From CAWGGS01 sp046704745 (GTDB lineage: Bacteria; Desulfobacterota; Desulfobulbia; Desulfobulbales; Desulfocapsaceae): 64,000 nucleotides of DNA. The stretch spans positions 1 to 64,000 of the forward strand of contig JBJKRL010000047.1 in NCBI GenBank assembly GCA_046704745.1, given 5' to 3'. The notes beneath the pieces are model-generated. The model saw nothing but the letters and a program-made list of their open reading frames with translations. It had not been told where the DNA came from and made no database searches. This document shows, piece after piece, positions 1 through 8,887 of this stretch. Each line of letters opens with the position of its first letter. Positions within the stretch are counted from its first letter, which is position 1. The position numbers and the translations under genes are program-made.

Positions 1-152
1 GTTCATTGACAAAAAACTGAAGAAGATGGCGCCGCCTGAACTGACCCTTGGTGAACACTGTGTAAAATTGGTACTATATGAATTGTCTTAACATTCGTTG
101 GATCTATTGTACTTAACCAAAATTACACAGTGTTCATGAGAAATCCGGGCTA
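1..152 (+). repeat. Relict repeat family, copy 1 (cut by window edge)
   Basis: This is the 3' part of a dispersed element that recurs in the window. It ends with an inverted-repeat end (GAGAAATCCGGGCTAG, about 137-152), and the last bases are the stop codon of cpoB on the other strand. GTGAACACTGTGTAA at 51-65 and TTACACAGTGTTCAT at 123-137 form an almost perfect inverted repeat around a 57-base loop. In the plus frame bases 3-86 read F-I-D-K-K ... G-E-H-C-V-K, matching peptide fragments in the copies at 14.6 and 34.9 kb. It is probably a degraded mobile or coding element. Confidence 0.7.
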
Positions 153-1178
153 GAGTTTAGCGGCCCTCTGTTTCGCTGTTACCGCCTCTTTAGAATTACC
201 ATACTGCGTCATGATTTTCTTATAGATAATCTTAGCAGTATCCTTGTCATGCAGACGCTCAAATGCCAGTCCCTGACGAAGCAAAGCTACCGGGGCCTTG
301 GCGCTTTGCGGGTAATCCGAGACTATTTTTTGATACTGGAGAATGGCCTGATCATAATCTTTTTGCTCAAAAAGGCATTCTCCCATCATGTAACGGGCAT
401 CAATACTCTTGTCACCTGTTTCATTTTTTTTGGTAAACATTTCAAATTGTTTAAATGCTCCTGAGTAATTCCCTTTTTTGTAATCCTCCATCCCTAAATT
501 GAATGTATCGTTGTCTGCTGATGATGCAGGAGTAACGGTTTTCGTTTTTGTCTGAGAGGCAACAGAGGGCGAAGCATTTTTCTCAGTGCTAGCTGGTGGT
601 TGTGCGTTTGTGGTGACAAGAGTTTTTTTCTTGTCTGCAGTAATGTGGGTTGTTGTTTCGGATTTGTGGAGTTTATAGCCTGCGGCATTTGCCTTTGCTC
701 GAGCTTCTTCGGCGCGTCGACTCGCCTCGCGAGCCCTTCTCTCGGCTTCTTTAAGCTTGGATGCCTGGAGAGCGGTAAGTTTCTGGGAGAGCTCTGAGAG
801 CTGTTCCTCTCTTGCTTTGCCCTGATCCTGGAATTGTTTGACAATGGCTTCGCGTTCTTCGGTAGATTTCGTAGTATACGATTGGAGGGAACTTGAAAGT
901 TCTTTGTTTTGTTCGGTCAACATTCTGTTCATATGCGCCATCTCTTCCAATTGTCCGCGAAGATTTTGGATATCGCTCTGTAATTGGTCGATATGTCCAA
1001 CTGATGCGGCTTGACGCTTCTGCATATCTCCCATCGTGTCCGTTTTCACATCGTCAATCTTTTTGTTGATGATACGGAGTTGATAATTGAGACGATTGAC
1101 GTCATCTTGAGAGGCGCATTGAGCCAAAAAAGGTAAGACTGCAAAAACGATAAGTATGTTTCGAAGTATCTTTTTCAT
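150..1178 (-). CDS. cpoB: Tol-Pal system coordinator CpoB/YbgF
   Basis: Periplasmic protein of 342 residues that works with the Tol machinery in outer-membrane constriction. An N-terminal signal peptide (about 1-20) ends FLAQC; this resembles a lipobox but has Gln before the Cys, so lipidation is uncertain. A long charged coiled coil (about 25-165) rich in Lys, Glu, Arg and Ala follows, then a Ser/Thr/Pro-rich linker, then TPR repeats from about 225 to the end (FNLGMEDYKKGNYSGA, YQKIVSDYPQSAKAP), which is the usual YbgF layout. It lies 30 bases downstream of tolB, where pal normally intervenes. The TAG stop coincides with the end of a dispersed repeat. Confidence 0.9.
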   Translation of the reverse strand: MKKILRNILIVFAVLPFLAQCASQDDVNRLNYQLRIINKKIDDVKTDTMGDMQKRQAASVGHIDQLQSDIQNLRGQLEEMAHMNRMLTEQNKELSSSLQSYTTKSTEEREAIVKQFQDQGKAREEQLSELSQKLTALQASKLKEAERRAREASRRAEEARAKANAAGYKLHKSETTTHITADKKKTLVTTNAQPPASTEKNASPSVASQTKTKTVTPASSADNDTFNLGMEDYKKGNYSGAFKQFEMFTKKNETGDKSIDARYMMGECLFEQKDYDQAILQYQKIVSDYPQSAKAPVALLRQGLAFERLHDKDTAKIIYKKIMTQYGNSKEAVTAKQRAAKL

Positions 1179-1208
1179 GTCCGTTTTATTAGATAAATAT
1201 TAATGGAA

Positions 1209-2510
1209 TTAATACGGTTTTCTTGCCCATCTCGGGTAAGATTGGCTTCCCGGGTATGAAAAGAGCTGACGTTCGTAGCTCCCATTTTTTAACATAACAT
1301 AAATTTTGTGAATACCACCTATCAATTTAGAAAAAACGATCTGATTGCCATCCGGTGACCAGGCCGGTTCTTCATTATTGGTAAGATCTTTTGTGATCTG
1401 GGTCGGAACGGAATTAGGCGATGGACGAATGGTCCAAATTTGATAAAGACCGTCATTCAGACTGGTATAAACAATAAGATCCTCTTTGGGCGACCACGAC
1501 GGCTCAGCATTTTCCTGACCGACGAAAGTGAGACGCTGGACATTTTTACTAGCCAGATCCATAAGATAGAGTTGGGGTCTACCGCTTCTATCTGAAACGA
1601 ATACTATCCGCTTGCCGTCATTTGAATAAGAGGCGGAAACATTGATTCCCTCGTTTTTGGTAAGTTGCTCGAGAATTTCACCCCTGTTGTTCAGAAGGTA
1701 GAGATCAGGATTGCCGTGAATCGAAAGGGTGAGAATCATAGTTCGACCGTCTGGCGCCCAAGCTGGAGCCAGGTTCATTCCTTTACGCCGGGATAAAGCG
1801 CGAGTTGTAACACTTTGCCGTAAATCGGTGATATAGAGATTTTGGTTTCCTGTATGGTAGGAACTATAACACAAGAATAGACCGTTTGGTGTGAACCGAG
1901 GCGAAACAACGAGATTATGATGCCGGGTTATTTGCCTGAAATGCAGCCCTAAAATATCGGTTAAAAATACTTCCTTGACTCTGTTATTCAAGGAAACAAA
2001 TGCTATTTGAGTTGTGGCGATGCCTTCCTGACCTGTGAGTTCCTTGATAACGGTATCGCAGAATCGAAAAAGCATCTCTTCCATTTTACTTGTTGGCCCA
2101 TTGTATGATTTTCCAACAAGGACATTCCCGTTATTGACATCGAAGAGTCTTAGCTCAAGAGCAAGGTTGTTGGAAGAGTTTGAATATTGCCCAAGGACAA
2201 CATAATCAGCTCCCAGATTTTTCCAATCTGCGGATTGTGTTCCTCCATATGAACTAGCAGGCAAAATGGAAATGATCCCATGAAATTCGAGAGCTCGGCC
2301 TAGAATATCGGAGAGTTTTTTTGATAGGGGTGATTGTTTATCCTGGGAGTCTTTGTCGATAAACCAAGGGACAGCAAAGTTGATTTTTCGCGATTCAGGA
2401 GAGGTGATATCCAGGATAACCCCACCGGCTGCAAAGGTGGCGGTCGAGGAAAAGACTGTTGAGAGTATCAAAAGAAAGGTACATATAAAAAAAGCTAATG
2501 GTCTTTTCAT
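1209..2510 (-). CDS. tolB: Tol-Pal system beta-propeller protein TolB
   Basis: Periplasmic TolB, 433 residues from the ATG at 2510. That start begins a clear signal peptide (MKRPLAFFICTFLLILS, cleavage after about residue 27); an upstream in-frame extension would overlap tolA and hide the signal. An N-terminal TolB domain (about 30-160, including VVLGQYS) is followed by WD40-like PD40 repeats with recurring SPDG, SNDGKRIVFVSDRSG and AWSPDGNQIVFS blades, as in the six-bladed propeller that binds Pal and TolA. Pal itself is not encoded in this window. Third-last gene of the tolQRAB-cpoB operon. Confidence 0.93.
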   Translation of the reverse strand: MKRPLAFFICTFLLILSTVFSSTATFAAGGVILDITSPESRKINFAVPWFIDKDSQDKQSPLSKKLSDILGRALEFHGIISILPASSYGGTQSADWKNLGADYVVLGQYSNSSNNLALELRLFDVNNGNVLVGKSYNGPTSKMEEMLFRFCDTVIKELTGQEGIATTQIAFVSLNNRVKEVFLTDILGLHFRQITRHHNLVVSPRFTPNGLFLCYSSYHTGNQNLYITDLRQSVTTRALSRRKGMNLAPAWAPDGRTMILTLSIHGNPDLYLLNNRGEILEQLTKNEGINVSASYSNDGKRIVFVSDRSGRPQLYLMDLASKNVQRLTFVGQENAEPSWSPKEDLIVYTSLNDGLYQIWTIRPSPNSVPTQITKDLTNNEEPAWSPDGNQIVFSKLIGGIHKIYVMLKNGSYERQLFSYPGSQSYPRWARKPY

Positions 2511-2553
2511 AGTGAGTTTGTTTTTTAAAAGTAGTTGGGTTATTTGTGAGTTC

Positions 2554-3441
2554 TTATTGAATTCCGCTTGGTTTAAAACGTAGGCCGACCTCAATTTGGG
2601 CTTTATTTAAAGCTGCTGGTATCTGGGGAAGAGGAACAGCATCCCGAAGGGTTTTTTCAACATACTGGTCAAAGAATTTGTCACCGGAGCTGTTTTCAAA
2701 GCGCTGACTTATAATGGAGCCGTTTTTATCAATTGTGATCCAGACAATGACCGAAAGAGAAGGGTCCCATGGTTTAATATCCGGTAACGCCCAAAACTGT
2801 TGTATCCTATTTGAAATTGAAGCAAAATATTGATTTTCCATGGCGCTGAAATTGTTGTTCACTCCGTGGCTTTCGTTGCCTTGTATTCCCTGATTTTTAC
2901 TGTTTTCACTCCTGGCGGAAGAAGGGGTCGAGTTCAGTGCCTGTTTTAATTCGTTAGCCGCTTGGCGTGCTTCTTGTTCGGCAGTTTGTTCCGCTCTGAT
3001 CGATTCAGCCAATCGCTGGCGGTGGATCCGTTCGAGCCTTTTTTCCTCTTCCAAAGCACGTTCTTTTTCTTCTTGGATTCGCAATCTGCGGAGCCTTTCC
3101 GCAATAAGTTTATCGTAAGACGTATCTTTTTCTATTTTCCTTTTAAGAGGTTTGAGAGAAATCGCTCTTTCGACAGGCGCTGGAACCGGTTTTGGGGGAG
3201 CAACCTGTTCGATTTTTTTTACTTTTGGTTTGGCTGGTATTGCTTTATGGCGTGCTGTTATCTTTGGCGGTGCGACTTTTTGGGACGCCGGTTCAGGAAT
3301 ATTAACGAGATTAACCGTATAAATTTCAGGATATTGTGGTTTGTTATGAAAAATACGGGGCATATAAACAACAGCCAACGCCAAAAGAAGGTGTAGCCCT
3401 ATCGCCAGGTTGAGTGGAAGCTTCCACCCATTGTTATTCAT
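2554..3441 (-). CDS. tolA: TolA/TonB-type energy-transducing protein
   Basis: Inner-membrane-anchored linker of 295 residues that carries the TolQR proton-motive signal across the periplasm. One N-terminal membrane helix (about 8-26) is followed by a Pro/Lys-rich part, a long charged helix (about 95-170, EKERALEEEKRLERIHRQ) and a C-terminal TonB-like domain (about 215-295) with WITIDKNGSI and PLPQIP. By position it is TolA, although the C-terminal domain looks TonB-type. The ATG at 3441 has AGGTGA five bases upstream; an earlier in-frame ATG at 3468 is less likely. Confidence 0.88.
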   Translation of the reverse strand: MNNNGWKLPLNLAIGLHLLLALAVVYMPRIFHNKPQYPEIYTVNLVNIPEPASQKVAPPKITARHKAIPAKPKVKKIEQVAPPKPVPAPVERAISLKPLKRKIEKDTSYDKLIAERLRRLRIQEEKERALEEEKRLERIHRQRLAESIRAEQTAEQEARQAANELKQALNSTPSSARSENSKNQGIQGNESHGVNNNFSAMENQYFASISNRIQQFWALPDIKPWDPSLSVIVWITIDKNGSIISQRFENSSGDKFFDQYVEKTLRDAVPLPQIPAALNKAQIEVGLRFKPSGIQ

Positions 3442-3472
3442 ATATGTCACCTGAATTTCTTGATACACGTTC

Positions 3473-3892
3473 TTAGAACTCTTTATCAGGAGGTTTAGTT
3501 ACCATTCCAAGCTTATCAAAACCAGCTCTTTTTATGTCAGCCATGACCGAAACAACAACGCCGTAGGGAACCTCTTTGTCAGCTTGCAGGAGGATGGGAT
3601 TTTTCTTTTGCTCATCGCTATATTTGGACAGCTGTTCATAAAGCAATACCTGGTTGACCGTGAATTTTCCAAGGCTGATTTTTCCGCTTTTATCGATAGA
3701 CACAACTATTGGTTCGCTTTCCTGACGAAGCGCTTTGGCTGTTGTTGTGGGAAGATTAATGTTGAGACCTTGCGTCATCATTGGAGCGGTAACCATGAAT
3801 ATTATAAGCAGAACCAACATGACATCAACAAGAGGTGTTACATTTATGTCGGACACCAATCCTTTCTGACCATTACCACGGGAAGGTCCCAT
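3473..3892 (-). CDS. tolR: Biopolymer transport protein TolR
   Basis: Inner-membrane proton-channel subunit of the Tol system, 139 residues. One membrane helix (about 20-40) carries the conserved proton-path Asp in VDVMLVLLIIFMVTAP, and the periplasmic ExbD/TolR domain follows (GLNINLPTT, ILLQADKEVPYG). It sits between tolQ and tolA, as in most proteobacteria, with gaps of 31 and 45 bases that suggest one transcript. Confidence 0.95.
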   Translation of the reverse strand: MGPSRGNGQKGLVSDINVTPLVDVMLVLLIIFMVTAPMMTQGLNINLPTTTAKALRQESEPIVVSIDKSGKISLGKFTVNQVLLYEQLSKYSDEQKKNPILLQADKEVPYGVVVSVMADIKRAGFDKLGMVTKPPDKEF

Positions 3893-3937
3893 ACTATTTC
3901 CTCTATAAGCTGACGTTGAAAGTTATATTTGATAAGG

Positions 3938-4639
3938 TTATACCCTGCTCAACAGGTCACGTTCGACGAGATTTAAGAAATCGGTGGAGAATACCTGGAC
4001 ATTATTATCAATATCTACAACTTTGTTGGAAAAGTAATTATAAAAAATAACAGCAGGTATAGCAACAGCAAGGCCTGCGGCAGTTGCTATCAGTGCCTCG
4101 GAAATACCCGGTGCGACAACAGCAAGAGATGCCGATCCTCGTTGGCCGATATCATGGAAAGATGCCATGATGCCCCAAACAGTTCCAAACAGTCCGATGA
4201 ACGGTGCAGAGCTTCCGGTGGTTGCCAGGAAGGGAAGCGCTTTACCCAATTGGGCGGCCTCTTGTGCTTCTGCTTTTCTGATTGCTCGTTTAAGGTTATC
4301 CATAGTGGCCAGTTGCATTTCCAGGGTTTCCTTAATTTCTTCGTTATCGTTGCGATTTCTTATGCGGTTAATCTTTTGCAATTCGGCAAATCCTGCAGAA
4401 AACACTGTTGCCTCAGGGCTATACGGGAAATCTTCACTTACCTTATTGGCCTCACTGAGATTGCTCGACGACCAAAATGATTCAAGAAAATCCTCCGAAT
4501 CCAGACGCACTTTTCGGAAAAGGCGAGCTTTCATAAAGATGATGGCCCAGGAAATTATAGAAAAGATAAATAGGGTGATCATGACAAACTGACTGATCGG
4601 TCCTGCATGCAAAATCATGCTTGTAATGGAGAGTTGCAC
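3938..4639 (-). CDS. tolQ: Tol-Pal system proton channel TolQ
   Basis: MotA/TolQ/ExbB family inner-membrane protein, 233 residues, with three predicted membrane helices (about 15-35, 135-160, 175-200). The family core is visible in LPFLATTGSSAPFIGLFGTVWG and GISEALIATAAGLAVAIPAV. It uses the proton gradient with TolR to drive TolA. The chosen start is GTG at 4639 with AAGGAAA seven bases upstream; an ATG seven codons further in is also possible. First gene of the tol operon, so the promoter should lie in the 410-base region upstream. Confidence 0.94.
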   Translation of the reverse strand: MQLSITSMILHAGPISQFVMITLFIFSIISWAIIFMKARLFRKVRLDSEDFLESFWSSSNLSEANKVSEDFPYSPEATVFSAGFAELQKINRIRNRNDNEEIKETLEMQLATMDNLKRAIRKAEAQEAAQLGKALPFLATTGSSAPFIGLFGTVWGIMASFHDIGQRGSASLAVVAPGISEALIATAAGLAVAIPAVIFYNYFSNKVVDIDNNVQVFSTDFLNLVERDLLSRV

Positions 4640-5050
4640 TGAAATGTTTCCTTTTTTTCAATCAGAATAGTTTAGGAATTTTGTAAACGTCTAGATTCAA
4701 CGACCTACGGTTAATTAAAATTGTTTCCTATGGTCGATATAAGGAAGCATTGCCACAAAACACTGCACCACTCTACATATAGTGACTACTTAGTCAGCAG
4801 ATAAATACCAAAGTAGACCTTTTTAAGAAAACCGGCCTTACTTAGAGCTATGTTTCATGTTTGGCTTTTTGAGTGAACGCTTACCAAATTACCAAGGCTT
4901 ATTCTGACCCGATTACGTCGGATATTAAATTCATTAATGATAAACGTTTATAAAAAAAATTCAACAGGAAGAGTTACATTTTGTCTCTATACGATCTCGA
5001 TCGAACAGACGGCAATTTTACTTGCGAAATATGTTCTGAGCAATCGTTTT
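4640..5050. other. Non-coding region between FabZ-like gene and tolQ
   Basis: About 410 AT-rich bases with no convincing ORF, repeat copy or strong terminator. It presumably carries the promoter for the tol operon; I see no clear -35/-10 pair. Confidence 0.5.
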
Positions 5051-5506
5051 TTATAGGGGGTTGAAGTTCTTTTCACTCATTTCTATCGTGGTGGATGCAA
5101 ACTCGATACGAAGGGCAATTTTGCCATGGACTCGAACCGTTGCTTTTAAGAATTGCGCCGAAGAAACTGTTTCTTTGAGTTCGACCTCGATTCTCAGAGT
5201 GTCTCCAGGGAACACGGGACGTTTAAAGCGGGCGCTGCTTATTTTTGTAATGACAGGGAGTTTAGAGGACTGAGAATCATCCGGCAAGCGGGCTATGAGA
5301 AGGGCTCCGCTTTGAAAAACAGCTTCACACAGCAAGACACCAGGAAGAATGGGCATGTTCGGATAATGACCACGGAAGACATCAAGGTCGGTCGAGATAT
5401 CTTTTTCTGTGACAATAAATCCGGGTTTTTCAGAGATGATTCTGTCGACCCAGAGGAATGGCTCTCTGTGGGGAATCAGATTTGTAATTCGGGGATCGAT
5501 CAGCAT
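5051..5506 (-). CDS. FabZ-like 3-hydroxyacyl-ACP dehydratase
   Basis: Hot-dog fold dehydratase of about 151 residues. It carries the FabZ hallmarks: PHREPFLWVDRI near the N-terminus, then FRGHYPNMPILPGVLLCEA with the catalytic His in GHYP and the acidic residue in the CEA segment. It would remove water from a 3-hydroxyacyl-ACP. A GTG at 5527 overlaps the upstream flavoenzyme stop by four bases, but the ATG at 5506 has AAGGAG about ten bases upstream and fits the family N-terminus better. Last gene of the ketosynthase/ACP/flavoenzyme cluster, so probably dedicated to that pathway rather than to bulk fatty-acid synthesis. Confidence 0.85.
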   Translation of the reverse strand: MLIDPRITNLIPHREPFLWVDRIISEKPGFIVTEKDISTDLDVFRGHYPNMPILPGVLLCEAVFQSGALLIARLPDDSQSSKLPVITKISSARFKRPVFPGDTLRIEVELKETVSSAQFLKATVRVHGKIALRIEFASTTIEMSEKNFNPL

Positions 5507-5523
5507 AGGTTCAGAACTCCTTG

Positions 5524-6918
5524 TCACACACTGCGAACATAGTTATCAACATCATTGGAAACGATGACCCCGTAGTTTATTGCACCAAGCCAACCCGACA
5601 TGATGATTCCAACGGAACCCACATGAAAAAGACCTGATATTTCTTTAAAGATGGTTCTTGAAACATCCAGTCCCTCAAATTTTGTACCAAAGGATGTCCC
5701 TCGAGTGTGCAAGGTATAACGTTGAAAGGTCTTGGGTGTGGCTGCTTCCATCCAATCGATTTTCCCTTCTATTCCGGGGAAATAACGTTTAAGGTCCGCC
5801 AGCGTTCGTGTAATAAGATGCTTCTTTTCTTTTTGGTATGCCTCATCATCCAGTTTTGCCCAGTCGTTATAACGGCTGTTCATTGAGGCAACGATTGTAT
5901 ATCTATTGTGCCCGGGCCTGGTCTTAGGGGAGTAAATGGAAAAGGTTTTCGATCGGGTATGCATATCTAGAAGCTCGTCGGAATCGAAAAACGGAGCCGT
6001 TGAAGTGAAAAGAAGGTCCCCGACATTTTCAATGGCAAAATCCTCGCCTATGCCGAAATAGACTTGACAGCTAGAATTGTTTACTCTGATGGCATCGGCT
6101 TTTTCCAAAAATGCATCGGAAAAATATTCTTCACCGGCCAAATCATAAATGGTATTTGTGATTCCGCTGTTGGACACCACTGCATCTGCTTCTATGGTTT
6201 TTCCCCGCACTGAGAGTCCCCGCACCTTTTTGTTTTCGATGAGAATCTTGTCGACCTTTGCGTTTGTAAGGATTGTAACGCCGTTTTTATTCAGTTCGTC
6301 CGTCATCATCCCGATAAGTTTGTCGGTTCCTCCCTCAAAGGTATAAACGCCTTTATTCATGAAATTGGAAAAGACGATACCATAAGTAATGGCGGGGTCA
6401 TCAAGCGTTGAGCCGTTTGCATAGGTGATGGGTTCCATCAACAGTCTATGCACATCATTTCTTCCGGGGAAAAAGTGGTCAAAAAGCTCACGAGTGGTCA
6501 TAGACTGATCGTCGTAAAAATTCATCCCAGCCACCTTTAAAAAAAAGCTGTCAATGGTCTTTGGGGCTATTCCGAATCGATTAACGAGAAGTGATGTGAA
6601 ATCATTACGATCAAAGGTGGTGCGAAGAGAAAACTGCGGATTATCAAAGACGATATCTTTCAGTTGAACAATCAAGTGCATGATTTCACGATTCCAGTAT
6701 TTTTTGCAGGTTTTGACCATGCCGTATGGGAATCCATGGAGAGAGATATCGAAAATATGTCCTTTGCGTTTGAACCATGTTGCCAGTCCGCCCAATTGAT
6801 GATGGAACTCAAGAAGGAGGACTTTATGTCCGCAACAGGCAAGTCTATTGGCTGCGGTCAATCCTCCGAGACCCGAGCCTATAATTATAACATCATATTT
6901 TGAGGAGAGAGTTTTCAA
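5524..6918 (-). CDS. Phytoene-desaturase-like FAD oxidoreductase (first)
   Basis: 464-residue flavoprotein of the CrtI/retinol-saturase type (COG1233-like). An N-terminal FAD-binding Rossmann motif, YDVIIIGSGLGGLTAANRL (about 8-26), is followed by LLLEFHHQLGGLATWF, typical of phytoene dehydrogenases; the C-terminal FAD segment is GLFHVGSVGIIMSGWLGA. It could desaturate, saturate or isomerise a polyene or acyl chain. The start appears to be TTG at 6918. The neighbouring ACP, ketosynthase and dehydratase suggest acyl-ACP-bound substrates rather than carotenoids; no phytoene synthase is in the window. Confidence 0.8.
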   Translation of the reverse strand: MKTLSSKYDVIIIGSGLGGLTAANRLACCGHKVLLLEFHHQLGGLATWFKRKGHIFDISLHGFPYGMVKTCKKYWNREIMHLIVQLKDIVFDNPQFSLRTTFDRNDFTSLLVNRFGIAPKTIDSFFLKVAGMNFYDDQSMTTRELFDHFFPGRNDVHRLLMEPITYANGSTLDDPAITYGIVFSNFMNKGVYTFEGGTDKLIGMMTDELNKNGVTILTNAKVDKILIENKKVRGLSVRGKTIEADAVVSNSGITNTIYDLAGEEYFSDAFLEKADAIRVNNSSCQVYFGIGEDFAIENVGDLLFTSTAPFFDSDELLDMHTRSKTFSIYSPKTRPGHNRYTIVASMNSRYNDWAKLDDEAYQKEKKHLITRTLADLKRYFPGIEGKIDWMEAATPKTFQRYTLHTRGTSFGTKFEGLDVSRTIFKEISGLFHVGSVGIIMSGWLGAINYGVIVSNDVDNYVRSV

Positions 6919-6975
6919 AGCAAAAGATAGAGATAGCTGTTGAAATAAAAAGAGAATTATTTTGGAAAATTATCT

Positions 6976-7004
6976 GACAAAGTGTTCATGAGAAAACCGG
7001 CTCA
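6976..7004 (+). repeat. Relict repeat family, copy 2 (3' end only)
   Basis: A solo end of the dispersed repeat, AGTGTTCATGAGAAAACCGG (6981-7000), matches the end of copy 1 (ATGAGAAATCCGGGCTA). It abuts the TGA stop of the flavoenzyme gene to its right, the same position relative to a gene 3' end as copy 1. Confidence 0.55.
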
Positions 7005-8387
7005 AAGGTAGGGTAGAATGTGTTGATTGACCATGGCAATGCCGCTAAGCAGGGAACCAATGATACCCAAATATCCCTGATCGGTACCTGCCAAAAAAAG
7101 ATTGTCATACCCCATTTTCCCGTCTTTAATTTTGTAAGGGCAACCATAGATTGCCCCTTCTATCTTACCGGTAAAACGTTCTATTGTGAGTGGTGTAATT
7201 GTGTCTTCATATATAATGTTTTCAGAGAATTTTCCAATGATTTTCTCTATGGTGATTACTGAATCGGTAGAGATTACATGCTTTTTTTCAATATAGGCTT
7301 CTTGATTGTTTTTTAAAGATTGCCAACCGCGATAGTCTGCAAGATGCGTTGTGCGGATTTCAACGTGTTCGCGCGGTTCAAGGTCTGCAAAATTGGAGGT
7401 AAAACAGATAACGCCGCTCCCAAGATCAATCATTTCCTTTGGACGTTCATAACGGAATGTATCCGATGTATTATAGAATATTATCGTCTTCTCCTGAGGT
7501 AAAAGAGATCGACACGACAAGGGGAGATGAAAGATGGATTCCAGAAAAGACAGACGTGTCCCGCAATACCGTTCACCTTTTCGATTAAGCAAGGCAAGCG
7601 TCTCTTCATAACCGATGGTTGAAAGAACCTTTTCACAATGAATTAGCTCGCCAGTCTCCAATTCAACAGCTAGGACCCTTTGATCTTTATGCAGTATTTT
7701 TTTTACCCGAGAATTCAGCCGAATACTTCCTCCGAATCCTTTGTAGTGGTTGAGCAATAAATCAAGAAGATCTTTTATGGTACCATGGGGACGAAACAGA
7801 CCTTCCAAGAACACAGAACGGAATAGAATGACAAAGAGACTGAGATCCATGTCATTTTCCCAACTGGAGCCATAATACATCAATGGACACAACAGCATAT
7901 CGGCCAACAATGGGTCTGCTATATACTCATGCAAAAAACTCCTGGCAGATTGAAACGGTCGTGGTTGAAATGGGGAAAAGGCGTTGATGGCGGCAACAAG
8001 ATTTTCAAAACCTTTTTTGCAACGGGGAAATTTTTCACAAATTTGCTTTTTTAATAATTCGAAATCATTTGAAAATAGCAAAGATTCTCTGTTCGCGAAA
8101 TAGATCTCGCTTTGAATCTGTTCATGGAATTGCAGGTTTTTTCGACTAAGTTTAAGCTGACGAAAAATTTGATTGAGAGGAGCCTTTTTTTCTTTGGGGT
8201 CCGCATAATTTGTTATTGCATGCAAACCGGTTTCAATAAGAATCCTGTTTCGGTAAAAATAGGAATTCAGCCCTCCAATGCGTGAATGTTTTTCGAGGAT
8301 GAGTACATCCGGGGAATATCTGGCGCAGCGTATGGCAGCCGCAAGTCCTGAAAGGCCACTGCCGATAATCAACAGAGGGACTTTCAC
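7002..8387 (-). CDS. Phytoene-desaturase-like FAD oxidoreductase (second)
   Basis: 461-residue flavoprotein, a distant paralogue of the first flavoenzyme. The FAD Rossmann motif begins almost at the N-terminus (VPLLIIGSGLSGLAAAIRC), followed by LILEKHSRIGGLNSYF; the C-terminal FAD segment is NLFLAGTDQGYLGIIGSLLSG. GTG start just after the ACP stop (four bases between), so it is translationally close to the ACP gene. Substrate unknown; the context points to an acyl-ACP intermediate. Confidence 0.78.
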   Translation of the reverse strand: MKVPLLIIGSGLSGLAAAIRCARYSPDVLILEKHSRIGGLNSYFYRNRILIETGLHAITNYADPKEKKAPLNQIFRQLKLSRKNLQFHEQIQSEIYFANRESLLFSNDFELLKKQICEKFPRCKKGFENLVAAINAFSPFQPRPFQSARSFLHEYIADPLLADMLLCPLMYYGSSWENDMDLSLFVILFRSVFLEGLFRPHGTIKDLLDLLLNHYKGFGGSIRLNSRVKKILHKDQRVLAVELETGELIHCEKVLSTIGYEETLALLNRKGERYCGTRLSFLESIFHLPLSCRSLLPQEKTIIFYNTSDTFRYERPKEMIDLGSGVICFTSNFADLEPREHVEIRTTHLADYRGWQSLKNNQEAYIEKKHVISTDSVITIEKIIGKFSENIIYEDTITPLTIERFTGKIEGAIYGCPYKIKDGKMGYDNLFLAGTDQGYLGIIGSLLSGIAMVNQHILPYL

Positions 8388-8391
8388 CAGA

Positions 8392-8643
8392 TCAGGCTTC
8401 TTTCAGGAGCGGTTCGAGATAGTTGACACAGCTGGAAAGTGTTGCAAGATGGGGATAATCTTCTTCGGGAATCTGGAGTTGGTGTCTTTTTCTTAGTTCC
8501 ATCACAATATCGAGAAAATCCATAGAATCGAGATCCAATTGGTCTCGTAAAGGTTCTTCGTAATCCAGGTTGTCAAATTCCGCGTCTTCGTCAATATCTG
8601 CTATAATCTCCAAAATAAGTTCTTTAATATCGCTTCGCGTCAT
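8392..8643 (-). CDS. Acyl carrier protein
   Basis: 83-residue acidic acyl carrier protein with the phosphopantetheine attachment motif DLDSMDFLDIV (Ser about residue 40) and the expected helical spacing. GGAG lies seven bases before the ATG. It lies between a ketosynthase and two CrtI-like enzymes, so it is probably the dedicated carrier of this small pathway rather than the housekeeping AcpP. Confidence 0.92.
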   Translation of the reverse strand: MTRSDIKELILEIIADIDEDAEFDNLDYEEPLRDQLDLDSMDFLDIVMELRKRHQLQIPEEDYPHLATLSSCVNYLEPLLKEA

Positions 8644-8887
8644 GTGTATCTCCGAATGTATCCTATTGCTGAAAACCCTAATTCAACTCTATTTTGTAGT
8701 ATTTAGTTATCTCTAGAAGAAAAGATCTTTTTGCTCCCTTCTTACGCTGCCCATGGGGGTAATGGAAAAACCGTGAAGCTCTTTTCTTGTTTTATCGGTA
8801 ATAAGAAAACGAATCCCTCTGTATACCATAAATGAAGTTTATTTTTTATGTTTTTTTTATAAAAAAGCAATGTGTTAAAACGTGTTG

